Shown piece after piece: positions 1-10,440 of a DNA stretch of 64,000 nt. How positions within the stretch are numbered: the stretch's first letter is position 1; every line of letters begins with the position of its first letter. Origin of the DNA: Tubiluchus corallicola (lineage: Eukaryota > Priapulida > Priapulimorpha > Priapulimorphida > Tubiluchidae); NCBI GenBank assembly GCA_030141605.1, contig JAQGDQ010000067.1, positions 556,001-620,000 on the forward strand. Direction: 5' to 3'. Made by a program: the position numbers and the translations under genes. A model generated the notes under the pieces. That model saw only the letters and a program-made list of their open reading frames with translations. It was not told the DNA's origin and searched no databases.

Positions 1-1260
1 AATAATTATTTCCCCTAGTTCAGAAAGACACTAAAAAGTAAAGGTACAATCCAGTGTACACCTGCTTTTTAGGCTTCTCAAAAGCTTCTGATAGAGTTAA
101 TCTTGTAAAATTATTTTCCAAATTAGAACATCAATGCAGAGTACTGTATTTGTTATTAGTGTTTCTATTCTTAGATTTACGCTGAAAACAAGATGCATGT
201 GTCTGCTGGAGTAAGGCAATGAAGAGCGATAATATCGTGTACACATTTGTAATTGCATATGCCCAAAACTACAACACCTTACTTTCTAAATAATGTACAT
301 ATAGCTGAAAAAAGTTGTATTAGAAACTTGGGAGTATTAGTTTCTAATGACTTCAAATGGAATTCTCATGTAAACCGTATTATTGCAAAAGCAAATTGTT
401 GTATTGGCAAGATCAAGCACTGTGTTATATCGAGAAATACAGGTGTAATTATTCCACTTTATAAAGCTGTTCTTTGAGCCATTTTGGTTGTACAGTCATC
501 CCAGTATGCTACTCTCAAGAATGCTATTGAAAACACTTGGGATATGCATGTCTTATATTGACTTGGATCCCTCTTCAATTTCCACTTTTGAGCAAAGGCA
601 AAGAGTAGAACCAAACATCCATATCTATATTCCAATTTTAAGGCTAGAGGTAGCTTCATGGATCACCTGTAATGCTTGTTCTCTACTGTTCTCTACATTT
701 ATTGACTTAGATGTTATGGAACAACAAATAGATTGTATGAACAATGCTGGTATGATGAGATTGTAAAAATTGCTAATTACTATGAAAAAAGTACTAGTGA
801 TATGGAACAAGTAATTAAAAACAAGAAGTCTGAATCGAAAAAGATGGTTAAAAACAAAGTAGCAAAAAAGTAGCAGAGGAGTTCAGAGCAAAATGCAATA
901 AAATGACAAATCGAAATTTCTCAAACATAATGAATTTAAAAAGCAAAATTACATCTATGAATTAGGTTTGAATAAAATGAGTTATTACATGAAAATTAAA
1001 TTAAATATGTTAGAATAGAAATGTAACTTCAAAAGTGCCCACATGAATAATTTAATGTGCCCCATTGCGTAATACTGAAGAAGATACAACTGAACATCTA
1101 TTTGTTTGTAGTAGCTTAAGTCAAGTAAATGTTGGGGTGTTGATGCCGGTGATCTATACCAAACGAATGTGGAGGTCATAAGAAGAATCATCGAGTGTAC
1201 AACAGCCATGATGGAATTTAAAAATGAATGTGGATTCGTGATATGAAGCTGTATACAGTG
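1..1260 (+). mobile_element. LINE fragment, reverse transcriptase part and 3' end
   Basis: This is a decayed non-LTR retrotransposon on the + strand. Bases 72-170 read GFSKASDRVNLVKLF, matching the reverse transcriptase block usually seen as DFSKAFDRVNH. Bases 253-477 read on through LGVLVSNDFKWNSHV, the C-terminal part of the RT domain, then several frameshifts follow. Around 559-590 the reading DLDPSSISTF resembles the minus-strand fragment at 1640-2045 (DLDPASISTL), so both may come from one family. Bases 1058-1250 read TEEDTTEHLFVC followed by a DLYQTNVEVI-type stretch, typical of the 3' end of LINE ORF2. No intact ORF remains. The 5' end lies outside the window. Confidence 0.75.
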
Positions 1261-1262
1261 TA

Positions 1263-1639
1263 TATAGATCCTGCAGTTGTTCCTAAAGTGATTGCTTGCT
1301 GAATTGCAAAGAGGATCAAGACTGAACCACTGAGCAAGTGAGCGACAGTACTCTTTCTCCTTTAAGTACAGCATCTTATCTCAGACAGGTACGCATGGCT
1401 GCATGCACACAGCAGCCAGACACCACATTGCTTGGGCTGTGAAGCAAATTGTACTTCTCTCTATACAGGTATAAAGAAAGAACTAAAGAACTATAAAGAA
1501 AGATCGATAATAATGAGTGAAAACAGGGGGTGCTGCATTACCAGAGTACCTATATACGAGCCGCCACTTGTTATTTGTGCAAATAACTAGAGCTAAGAAC
1601 CAACATCAGATCTCACTTTTTGGGCATCTTGTAGGACCC
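1263..1639. other. Intergenic DNA with no recognised feature
   Basis: No convincing coding segment or structured repeat was seen here. It lies between two LINE remnants of opposite orientation. Confidence 0.4.
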
Positions 1640-2045
1640 ATCATCAACCATCAAGGACCTAGATGATAACTATCTATAAACGGTCCTCTCTCATACGCCT
1701 TTTGAAACTGTCAACTGATGAAGCACTGACGGTTGATGATAAAAGATGATTCCATGGTTAAACTACACGATGCCCAAAGAAGAGTGATCTGATGTTGGTT
1801 CTAGCTGGTTGCATAAATAACTTAGACTCATGACCACGAAGAACTCTGCGGGACCTGGAAAAAAGTATGCCTCAGTCAGAACAGTATTTCCTCTAATTAT
1901 TTTGAAGCAATTCGCAAGGTCTACAGTCTCGCGCCTTTGCAGAAGAGTAGAAATTGAAGCGGGATCCAAATCAAGAGCAAGACGAGTACATTTGTCTTGA
2001 ATTCTTCCGAGAGCATTCTAGTACAGCTACATCTTTAAAACCAAC
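1640..2045 (-). mobile_element. LINE ORF2 C-terminal fragment
   Basis: Read on the minus strand from about 2030, the translation gives RIQDKCTRLALDLDPASIS, then LLQRRETVDLANCFKIIRG, then after a frameshift RTNIRSLFFGHRVVQPWN and VDSFKRRMRED. This order (QxRCTR..LxxRRxRxDLxxxYKI..RxNxRxxFFxxRVVxxWNxLP..SVxxFKxRL) is the standard thumb/C-terminus of CR1/jockey-type reverse transcriptases. The copy is 5'-truncated: it begins just past the stop codon of the ORF at 2069-2347. It has at least one frameshift and one stop and is dead. Confidence 0.8.
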
Positions 2046-2068
2046 CAAATCATTCATTATGAAAGCTA

Positions 2069-2347
2069 ATAACTAACAAGTTCGTACGCATTTTCGTGAT
2101 CATCATCCATATCCATGTTTCGATCATATCGAGGGATTTCAATTATATACTCCGATAAGACTGTGAATGATGGCTTGATACTTACTCGCTCATAACGATA
2201 ATTTCGCGGTTTCTTGGCACTACTTAAAGCGTTATAGAATTCTGAGTTAACTGTGACTGCTTCGTCACTCCTTTGCAAACCTTGCAACAATGCTAACAGT
2301 ATCAGATAGACGTGCGAACAAATAGCTTCACTTACAGAACATATAAT
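2069..2347 (-). CDS. Possible terminal exon of an unidentified gene, with a tyrosine-motif tail
   Basis: A minus-strand open frame of about 90 codons ends at a TAG at 2069. Its translation is not of LINE type. It contains YRYERVSIKPSF and LSEYIIEIPRYD, then an acidic run and the C-terminus HENAYELVSY. Several Tyr residues in YxxΦ or NxxY-like settings plus an acidic stretch resemble the cytoplasmic tail of a membrane receptor. That is inference, and no homologue is recognised. The frame may begin with a short hydrophobic segment (VYLILLALLQ) just upstream. A splice acceptor could lie at the AG near 2288. The rest of such a gene would lie at higher coordinates, and no further exon was found there. 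It could also be a chance ORF. Confidence 0.25.
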
Positions 2348-3879
2348 ATATTTTCCAATGCATTATAAATAATCGAAATCGTGCAAGTCATGCTAAACTT
2401 TACATTTTTAACTTGCTATAGCATGCTAAGAAAGTATCTGCGCCATAACGAGGTCCTAAATCCCTTAAAATATCAAACTATTCAAATCCTGCTAAAGGGT
2501 GCTACCCATGCTAATTAAGACCAAGAACACTAATTAAATTACAAGCACGCATAAAACATTTATCTGCTAAAGATGTTAACAGCACGAAAAAATTTCTAAT
2601 TCACATTGAACTATGTGTACCGCCATCCTTACCTAGACAGTTTAACTGCACAGAATTCTGCATGTTTTGGGCAACAAAACACTTTTACTAATTAAAAAGA
2701 GTTCTCACATTTCTGCAAGAATGAACTTATTATATGCTGGTACATTAATTTTCATCTTCATGCATAGGGTCTTCAAGATAGGGAATGGTATTGTGTATGA
2801 TAATGAATATATTTGGGGCTTAACGAGTAGGGTAAGCTAAAGCATCGGTGTGCTGGTTTCACTGCATAGAGTTTTGGCTAACTACAGCAGTAGTAGTAAT
2901 AAAATTTTATTTTCAGCCGGGTTAGTAATAAATTTAAACATTCGCTAAAACAGGTGTTTGCTAACAGTGGATGATTGATGATACGTACAATAAATAAAGA
3001 CGATGAAATGAAATGACACATTATGTAAATAGATCGTTTCATGGAAGATATATCCTTAACGTTAGTTTTTGTTACATGGGGGATTAATACATCAAAGAAA
3101 CTGCAAGCCTATGATGCTTTAATTCATTGTTCAGGAGAGTTAACGATGCTCCAAGATGACCATAAAATTCTGATGAACAAAATTTTATACATAGCTGAGC
3201 TATACTGACATATGTCAGCTAAGTATGCATCTGGACTGGGCATTTCAGAGTAGAGTTTCCATTCAGTGATCATTTACGTGATTCCAATGGGTAATTTTTG
3301 TCAGAACACCAAAGGCACGAGTATGTGGCAGCAGCAGAAAAAAGATTAAATTGTAGCCATTTTTGGCTAAAGAGATCTTTAGAATGGATCATCAACTGCC
3401 AGTCGATGATGAGTCTCCAGCATCCAGTCATTTGAAGAGTTCATGCTTATAATTCATCCAATTTAGCAGGAAAGTTGTTCAGTTAATTGATGTAGTCCTT
3501 GGTATGTTTAAATTCCATAGTAGGAAATGTCCACAGTTAAGGTAAAAGAAACGTCAAGGGTGCGGCTCAAAATGGCGTCTTGAATTATAACATTGTAGTT
3601 AATGTTTGTATCAGCCTCAGCCCACAAATGGTGTGGTTATCCTAGAATGTGACATGACTGACGTCACAGATATACAAGCTTGTTGTAGGGAGGACATGTT
3701 GTGTTGGAAATACTGAGTCACTGAAGAGATTTAGCGCTACTGACCAGCTTCAGAGAGGTTGTTATGCAGACCCAGCTGACACATTAAATACACTGTATAT
3801 CTGGGTACGACTCTACCAAAGTTCTATTTTTACCTATCCAACTGTCAGCAATGTGCCGTTGTTCATGGCTCATCTTTTG
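2348..3879. other. Intergenic DNA with no recognised gene
   Basis: AT-rich sequence with frequent stops in all frames. The short stretch near 2887-3010 (tail-like runs ending in repeated gatgaaatgaaatga) may be the end of an old retroelement, but nothing in it can be assigned. No coding exon or RNA gene is supported. Confidence 0.4.
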
Positions 3880-5060
3880 CTTTCAAATCCATCAAGGGAG
3901 ATTAATTGCCTCATGCATTCATCCTTGGGCCCTTAATTGCCCTTTTTTATATTTATCAGTAATCTTGTAATTGATATTAATGTTCAAATTCGACTGTTTG
4001 AAGATGACACTTCACTGCTCATTGCAGTTGATAATCCTAACAGTTCTGCAATTTTTAATGATGATCTACAAAAACAAACGATTGAGCCAACCCATAATTT
4101 GTCACTTTAACCTATTCATCTCTGGTTCATCTTCTTCATCTCTAACAAGCAACCTATTCCAATTCACCCAACATTGTTTTTTGATACCAAACAAATATCT
4201 GAAGAAAACTATAAACGGCTTAGCATTTTAGGATAATGGACATTGGGGTTATCATATTGCTGATATAACTAGCAGAGCCACAAATCGCCTTAATTTTCTC
4301 GATCAGAAATCTCTTCTGATAATTTATTTTATGTTAGTTTTATTGGTCCAGTTTTAAAATACTCATGCTGTATTTGATATAGTTTCTCAGCTACTCACAC
4401 TGACGAACTTGAAGATGTACTTATACAACTAGAAGCAGTTCATTTAATACCTGGTGATGTCAGGGGAACTGCCCACTGTCTTTTGCAATATGAAGTGGGG
4501 TTTATATCGTTAGAAATTAGAAGGAAACGTTATAAACTTATCCAAATGTACAAGATGCTAAATGGTATGACTCCTCGAAACTTAACTCCTACTGTTTTCA
4601 CAATACTTCCTCCTACTGTTGGGCAATTAACTTCTGATTACGCTTTACATATTTTCACAATGCTATGCAAGAACAATAATATTTCATCACTGATTTTGTT
4701 ATTTCTTCTTCTAGATGAGCTTCCAAACAACTTGAAACGTGCATCCTTGCTAAGACTGTTTAAGAACATGATAGACAACCTTTATTACATAGGGACCAGG
4801 GTTGGTCAAATTCACCTTGCTAGGATGTGGATGGGTTGCAGTTTACCTGTGGTTCACACTTCACATGTTTGCTAACCACATAGCTGCTTCTCCACAATGC
4901 CGTGAAGAGCCTCTCTAGAAGATCCTTGTCATTAGTGTCCTCTGTTTTTTCAGAATTCACATATTGACATTATTGATCCATTTTCAGCTCATATTCAAAA
5001 TGCCGTCAACGCATTGCTGTTCGGTAATTTATCATACCCAGTAGCACTTAGTTATGACAT
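3880..5060 (+). mobile_element. LINE fragment with RT catalytic box
   Basis: Bases 3941-4070 read FIFISNLVIDINVQIRLFED followed by DTSLLIAVDNPNSSAIFN. This is the LINE reverse transcriptase region around the catalytic box, normally FADDTSL; here the Ala of FADD is replaced by Glu. After frameshifts, 4233-4313 gives GHWGYHIADITSRATNRLNF, and 4507-4590 gives RRKRYKLIQMYKMLNGMTPR, the usual thumb region in the usual order. Later DNA (to about 5060) keeps weak similarity (ELPNNLKRASLLRLFKN). The copy is broken by many frameshifts and is inactive. Confidence 0.8.
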
Positions 5061-5728
5061 TATTTTGTCCATTATTTAACTTATTATTCACAGTAAACCT
5101 GATTATGCTTGTCGAGAATCGCGACATTTTATAATGTATTAAGTACTCCAGAAATATTTCATCATTAAAATATTCATGTCCCTTCATCATGCATCATCCA
5201 CCCGTGTTTAATGTTTTTTCTTCTTCTAATGGCAATCAACACATAACAAACTTATGTGTCGTATATGTCAAACTGTATTGAACGGTGAAATCTTTTGTGA
5301 GAGGCTTTAGTAGATTCTTCAGATCCTGTCAGTCAATTCTATTAAACAAAATTATATTCTGTTTTCCTATCAAATGTACATAAAAAATATACAGTATGTT
5401 AAATATGTTAATAAAATATTGTTTAAACCGAACTGCATTACTACGCAGATTGAGAAACGAAACCATTACAATTATAGTTTATGTTTAACATGTGGATATG
5501 CTAATAATAACTTCTTCATAGCAACAGTTTAATGAGTAAGGCGCTATACTAGCTGCACTACAGAGAGATATTAGATCCTTCAAAAGAAACTAACAATTGG
5601 GCACTTGTTTTTGTCCAAAAAAGCTTGTCACATTTAAATAAAAGTGATGTTTAAATTCAAGTGACAAGTGCTAAAAGGAATTAAAGAAGTTACAATTGTA
5701 ATGACGGAGTATTTAAAGCAGTAAAACT
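5061..5728. other. Intergenic DNA with no recognised feature
   Basis: AT-rich, no coding segment recognised. It separates the LINE remnant from the inverted-repeat element that starts near 5730. Confidence 0.4.
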
Positions 5729-5729
5729 G

Positions 5730-6053
5730 TAGGGGTGAGCATTGAACATTCAAATTCAATTCGAACCTAAAACTGTAGATTCGAATAATTCAGCACTTCA
5801 ATCACATGCGTTCTTCATTATTAAAATGATTTAAACTTCATGCAATTAGCATAGTTCAGCTGTGATTTCTGTGCAAAATTTGAAACAGATTATTAGTGGT
5901 TTTATTGCAAAACAAAATCGAGTAATATACATGATTTCTGTAAGACTAAGTTTTACCATTCTCAATTCGAATTTGAAATACTGAAGTTCGGTTCGAATTC
6001 GAAAGTCACAAATTCGATTCGAATTCCCTTTTTGGTAGAGAATGCTCACTCTA
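5730..6053. mobile_element. Short inverted-repeat element (MITE), about 324 bp
   Basis: The left end TAGGGGTGAGCATT (5730) is repeated in inverted form at the right end (AATGCTCACTCTA, 6041-6053). The interior next to each end is rich in TTCGAATTCGAA-like sequence. The length, AT-rich non-coding interior and imperfect short terminal repeats fit a non-autonomous DNA transposon. The ends resemble the hAT type (CAGxGGTGxGCA), but no clear 8-bp target duplication was found, so the superfamily is uncertain. Confidence 0.5.
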
Positions 6054-6147
6054 GTGTTTTGTGATTCAACTGTTATTTTTGATTTGATTGTCTGCTATTT
6101 GGTAAACAGGGCGTTGCATGAAAACCGAACTCACAGAAAACTAGATA

Positions 6148-6453
6148 GTGAGGAACATTAGTAATTTTGCGCCTTGTTTATAATAGAAACATAGGGGAAA
6201 CTAGAAAGTACAGTAATCGGTTTATTTTTTTATTTTACTAGAGGCTAGCCGGAGGATAATCGGGATAACAGATATTACATTCTCTGACTATAACAATTGC
6301 GTGAGGAACATTAGTAATTTTGCGCCTTGTTTATAATAGAAACATAGGGGAAACTAGAAAGTACAGTAATCGGTTTATTTTTTTATTTTACTAGAGGCTA
6401 GCCGGAGGATAATCGGGATAACAGATATTACATTCTCTGACTATAACAATTGC
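6148..6453. repeat. Perfect tandem duplication, 2 x 153 bp
   Basis: Bases 6148-6300 and 6301-6453 are identical by eye over 153 bp. The unit starts GTGAGGAACATTAGTAATTT and ends ATAACAATTGC. The base after the second copy restarts with GTG and then diverges. Absence of any mismatch in AT-rich non-coding DNA points to a very recent duplication or an assembly artefact. Confidence 0.9.
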
Positions 6454-6513
6454 GTGCCGTTTATCTAATTTAATACCATACCGTCACTCTTAAAATATAA
6501 GAGTGGTTGTGTT

Positions 6514-7230
6514 GGGCACCGAGTAATCCATTAGGCGAAGTAGGACAATTGGCGTACATGGGCTAGCCCAAGTAGGATGCGTGAGGCAGGTCGCAAATTA
6601 AGTCACTAAACGTACTGGCACCGTCCGTTGTCCTTGTTTATGTACTAATATATTAATAATAATTAAGCACGTCAATAAACGTTGAATAATTTATTATACA
6701 TCTGATAAAATAAACGAATTGTATTCTGACTTAATATAATTTTGCCAATATTAATCTTCTTTGAAGTGAAAAAAGGGCACTTTTTAGGCGATTCCAACAT
6801 TTGCTTAAGGTATACCATTTTTATTTTGTCTTGCTTCACTGACAGGTGATCCTTTTCACTCCCTCTTGGACAAATAATTATTTTCTACTAAGTAAACGGG
6901 TTAGCGAGTTATGTGCCCTACGTATTTTCTCTCTTTAAAAGCATTAGATACTTAGTTTAATGTTATGATGATAACTATTAATGGAGCTAATAGATATGAT
7001 GCTATTGTTGTAAAAAGTAAATTGTCAAGGACTATCCATCATTATTATAAAGTTACTTTTTTCTAAAACAAATTTAGTTTTATGTTTCATTATGTCTTAG
7101 ATCTCGATTCTTGACAGAAATCGCTAGTGCCCCACTTGGGCTGCCCATGTACGATACTGCTTTTCCGCAAGTTTAGCACATGCGTTTTACCGGAAGTGTC
7201 CTACTTTGGCTAGTGGTTTACTCGGCGCCC
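6514..7230. mobile_element. Inverted-repeat DNA transposon, non-autonomous, about 717 bp
   Basis: The left end starts GGGCACCGAGTAATCCATTA (6514) and continues with GAAGTAGGACA and CGTACATGGGCTAGCCCAAG. The right end, read inverted from 7230, gives GGGCGCCGAGTAAACCACTA, then AAAGTAGGACA and CGTACATGGGCAGCCCAAG. The inverted repeats are thus about 75 bp (left) and 110 bp (right, with an extra internal block). The AT-rich interior has no coding potential. I could not identify a target-site duplication, so the superfamily is unknown. Its right end abuts the LINE that begins at about 7232. Confidence 0.7.
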
Positions 7231-8171
7231 TGCAGTAGAGGTTAATTGAGCAAGCTCATTGTAACCCCATATTTCGTATCTAAATATCTATCCAGCTGGT
7301 TCTTGAACTTGTTCACTGAAGAAGCTTTTGCAATTTCACACGGAAGTTGATTCCACTCTCTAACCTCTCTTTCCATGATAAAATATTTTCTACAATCCAA
7401 TGTAGCTCTGTATTTAAAATTTTTTAGAGAATGCCCCCTGGTTCTGTCATCACTTGCCAGTGTAAACATTTTTTCTCTTTCAGTGCCTCCTAACCCTTGC
7501 ATAATTTTATACGTTTATATCAAATCTCCTCTATGTCCTCTAGAAAGTGAACGTTTTCTAAGCCTCTCTTGATACGACATTTCCTCCATATCTTCAATCA
7601 TGCTGGTCACCCTATCTTGTACACCCTCAGACACAGTCAAAAAATTGCATCTCATTGGAACCTGCAGCTTCTAGAGAATCCCATGACACTTCTGGAAAAT
7701 TAAAGTCCCCAAAAATAACTCCTTGGAGCTTAAGTCACGCAACACCTTATACAACTTCTCATTATTTTCTTGGCTTGAATTTGGTGATCTGTACACCTGG
7801 CCCATAGTGAGTGGTTTATCATGTCCCCTATGTATTTCAATCCACAGAGAGTTTGTATACATTTTAGCACTAGGTGGAAATATTTCATGGCAAATTAAGG
7901 ATTTATGTACGTACAATATCACTCCTCCACCTCTTCTGTCAAGTGTATCACTTCTATCCTGTCTAAATGGTTTGTGATAATTTTCTAAACAATACTCACC
8001 CCAAAGAATGCTGTCGTGGAACCTCTGTTATGCAAATTATGTGCGGTTTGTGTAGTTGTACAAGCAACTGAAGTTGATTGAATTTGTAAACCAAACTACG
8101 TGCATTAGTGTATAAGCATATCAATGTATTTACAGTTCTGTTTACACAACTTTTAATATTCGAAGCGTCTG

Positions 8172-8831
8172 TCAGTTTTTTGTCATCTTGGAACTGTTGA
8201 CCGAGATCCTCAGATTACATTCTGTCAATATTTTCTTACTTTTGGAAGGCACAGCATCCATTACCACACTACTAGATCGAGCAGTTTCGTCATCCATGTC
8301 TCCATCCGCTTCACTATTTTCACTTGCTCTCTGAAGTATTTTCCCTTGGTAAATGTGCAGGCCACTTTCACCTTTCACACTTCTCTCCCGAAGTTGTTTT
8401 CTCAATTCAAAGTTCTTACTTCTCTGTCTTTTTGTAAGTTCAGGAGATACATACACATTTCTATACCCAGCAATGCCTTTGAACTTTTTTGCATTTCTGA
8501 GTATTAATCTTTTACTGTCCAGACTATCGAGTTTAACTATAATTAATTCTTTCTTACCAACTCTGCGGCATTCTTTAATTATTATTTGTTTTTCCACAAG
8601 GCTTAGAGCTTTGAATAGGTTACGGCCTAATTCATTTATTCTCACTTTGTCATCCACATCGTCCATCAGCTTGACTTCTGCTCCTTCATCTTCTTCGTTT
8701 TCACTATCATTGACATGCCTAGCCTGTTTTCGGCTCTCTAGTCCTCTTATTGTTATATTCAATTTTCTACATTCAACATCAAGTGCTTCAGACACCAATT
8801 CACCCACAATTGCATCCGCATCCTCACTCAC
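8172..8831 (-). pseudogene. LINE ORF1, C-terminal coiled/basic part
   Basis: This about 219-codon open frame is the second half of ORF1 of the surrounding LINE. It is rich in charged residues: an acidic run near residues 40-60 (NDSENEEDEGAEVKLMDD), then a segment with ELGRNLFKALSLVEKQ and IIIKECRRVGKKELIIVKL, and a basic stretch LTKRQRSKNFELRKQLRERS. This layout (PHD finger, coiled segment, RNA-binding-like domain) is known for ORF1 of several CR1/L2-type LINEs. A one-base frameshift separates it from the PHD-bearing part upstream. It is not a host gene. Confidence 0.75.
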
Positions 8832-8868
8832 TTCACTTGCTTTGCATCTAGACTCAGCAATTTATTTT

Positions 8869-9196
8869 AGAGTGCATCCATCTTCTTCAGTTTTACCTCA
8901 ATAGCATCTATTCTCTCACGTAGGACATACATCCCTTGCAAGAATCTAAGTGCATTTGGCTCACATACGGTACAGAACCAATGAAATCTGTTATTAAGCA
9001 CCTGTAATTTTTCAAACAACTCATATTCCTCATCACTGACTCCCTCACACTCTATGTGAAACCATTATGCGCACACATCGCATAATAGCCCCTTTTCTCC
9101 ACCCTCTACTTTGCTCTTGCAGTGCTGACAAATATCTTTCTCTAACACGTGGTTATTGTTCTCAAGGTCACATCTCACTACGTTGTTATTTGCCAT
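8869..9196 (-). pseudogene. LINE ORF1 N-terminus with PHD-like zinc finger
   Basis: From the ATG at 9196 (minus strand) the reading has ICQHCKSKVEGGEKGLLCDV followed by C, an in-frame stop, then WFHIECEGVSDEEYELFEKL and FHWFCTVCEPNALRFLQGM. The C-x2-C, C-x2-C, H-x3-C, C-x2-C spacing is that of a PHD finger. The stop sits right before the conserved WFH. The frame ends at a TAA after a short coiled-coil-like stretch (VLRERIDAIEVKLKKMD). Confidence 0.75.
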
Positions 9197-9370
9197 TATC
9201 AAAAATACGTTAGGCCTAACAACTCAAAAAGTATTGGGCTAAGATCAGAATCTCTAATTATTTAGAGTAAGATCGCTTTTCAATATTAAAAAAAATATTT
9301 AAACTACGACAATTTCAAAATATTTCGGTAGAGAGTGGAAAAAACCCATCCGCCATGTTGAAAAACACAA

Positions 9371-9439
9371 GAACACAAAAACTAATAGTAGTAATATTTA
9401 ATAGTAGTGATATATGATATGCGCTGGAATTCGTTTGTT
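9371..9439. other. Junction between two opposite LINE copies
   Basis: About 70 bp of AT-rich sequence with a repeated AATAGTAGTGATA-like run lies between the 5' end of the minus-strand LINE and the next plus-strand LINE fragment. Confidence 0.4.
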
Positions 9440-10260
9440 TGTTTAACAATGTTGTAAATAGTTATGTACCTACATTGTGATTCCGATGTTGGGTCAAAAG
9501 TTAAGCCTGTCTGGCTAAGAGCACCAATTGCAAGCCAAGCGCCTAGAAAGAAATCTGCAACATGGAGAACATTTACTCTTTTTCACTCACGTGCAAATCA
9601 GACGTTGTTTAACAGTACTTCAAAACATCTCAAGTTCTCGTTAATAAAGTCTAGGAAAGTTTATGAGAAGAACCTATTACAAAGTGTAAGAACTAATCCA
9701 AAGAAGTTCTTCGGTTACACGAAACAATTTACTAAGCCAAAGAATTTCATGGATTAATTGTTAGGACCAGATAATGAAGTTTTGCTTAATGACTCCGATA
9801 AGGCTAATGCTTTGAATGACCATTTTGTATCAGTATTTACTAAAGAGTCTTCAGATTTAATTCCTCAGTGTGTCGGTCCTTCTCCTAGTAGTATAATTGA
9901 TGATGTCAAGTTTTCCATACAGACAGTGTATGGCCAGCTACTAAAAATTGGTGAGACAAAAAGCAAATTGTCCTATTGAACATCCCACTATTTTGAAAAA
10001 CTGTGCAGAAACACTGACAAACCCGTTTTTCCTGTTGTTCAGGAAATCTATAGATTGTGCTTGTCTGGCTCAGGCGAGATGGTAGTGTTTTTCCTATGCT
10101 AATTAAAAGTCCAATAGTACTCACTAACCATCGTCCAGTACCGCTAACTAGCATAGTTGTTAAGATATAAGACCGTTTAATTCAACAGCCACTTATGGAC
10201 TTCTGCATGCAAGATAATCTCATTAATTCTCAAATTGAACGTCCTTTTCAGTTGGTGTCA
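9440..10260 (+). mobile_element. LINE fragment, linker and start of reverse transcriptase
   Basis: Bases 9500-9750 read KPVWLRAPIASQAPRKKSAT and KSRKVYEKNLLQSVRTNPKK, then past a stop LLGPDNEVLLNDSDKANALN and DHFVSVFTKES. This is the segment between endonuclease and RT in CR1/jockey LINEs (WRxFxxxR..YExxLxxSxxxNPKxFFxY..L.....G.LxxxxxxKAxxLNxxFxSVFT). After a frameshift 9964-10078 gives KANCPIEHPTILKNCAETLT, and 10099-10210 gives PMLIKSPIVLTNHRPVPLTS then IVVKI, the NYRPVSLTSxxxK block. The element is truncated at both ends and is inactive. Confidence 0.8.
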
Positions 10261-10284
10261 TCAGATTGCAAAAGATACGTGTCT

Positions 10285-10440
10285 GCTGCTGCTGAATTTA
10301 GATGCCATTTTGAAATCCCCATAACTCCACTGGGGCGGGTATTGGGGGACTAATCAATATATTTTTATTGATTCAAACTCTTGGCCGCCTTCGTTCTCTA
10401 ACATTGGTGTCAGAAGAGGGATCGACTGAATTGCAGTTGA
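10285..10440 (+). mobile_element. Possible LTR-retrotransposon remnant (LTR end and primer-binding site)
   Basis: Near 10402 the sequence reads CATTGGTGTCAGAAGAGGGA. A TGGTGTCAGAAG-type motif right after an LTR is the usual start of the primer-binding/leader region in many Gypsy-like elements. The preceding 100 bp could be the LTR 3' end. No gag, protease or integrase reading was found downstream, so at most a solo or truncated piece is present. The call rests on one motif. Confidence 0.25.

Larger units (their letters stand above)
7232..9370 (-). mobile_element. Internally deleted LINE with PHD-finger ORF1
   Basis: Reading 5' to 3' on the minus strand: ORF1 part 1 (9196-8869) has a PHD-like zinc finger; ORF1 part 2 (8831-8172) is long and mostly open; the endonuclease segment (about 8000-7640) reads FRQDRSDTLDRRGGGVILYV, IHRGHDKPLTMGQVYRSPNS and, after a frameshift, FPEVSWDSLEAAGSNEM; then the reverse transcriptase C-terminus follows almost at once (7620-7242: SYQERLRKRSLSRGHRGDLI, DDRTRGHSLKNFKYR, KYFIMEREVREWNQLP). 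Nearly all of the RT palm and fingers is missing, so this is a CR1/L2-like copy with a large internal deletion. Stops and frameshifts show it is dead. Confidence 0.85.

Noticed and set aside
6148-6453. CRISPR-like repeat or direct-repeat array
   Set aside because: There are only two adjacent copies with no spacers, and the sequence is from an animal genome.
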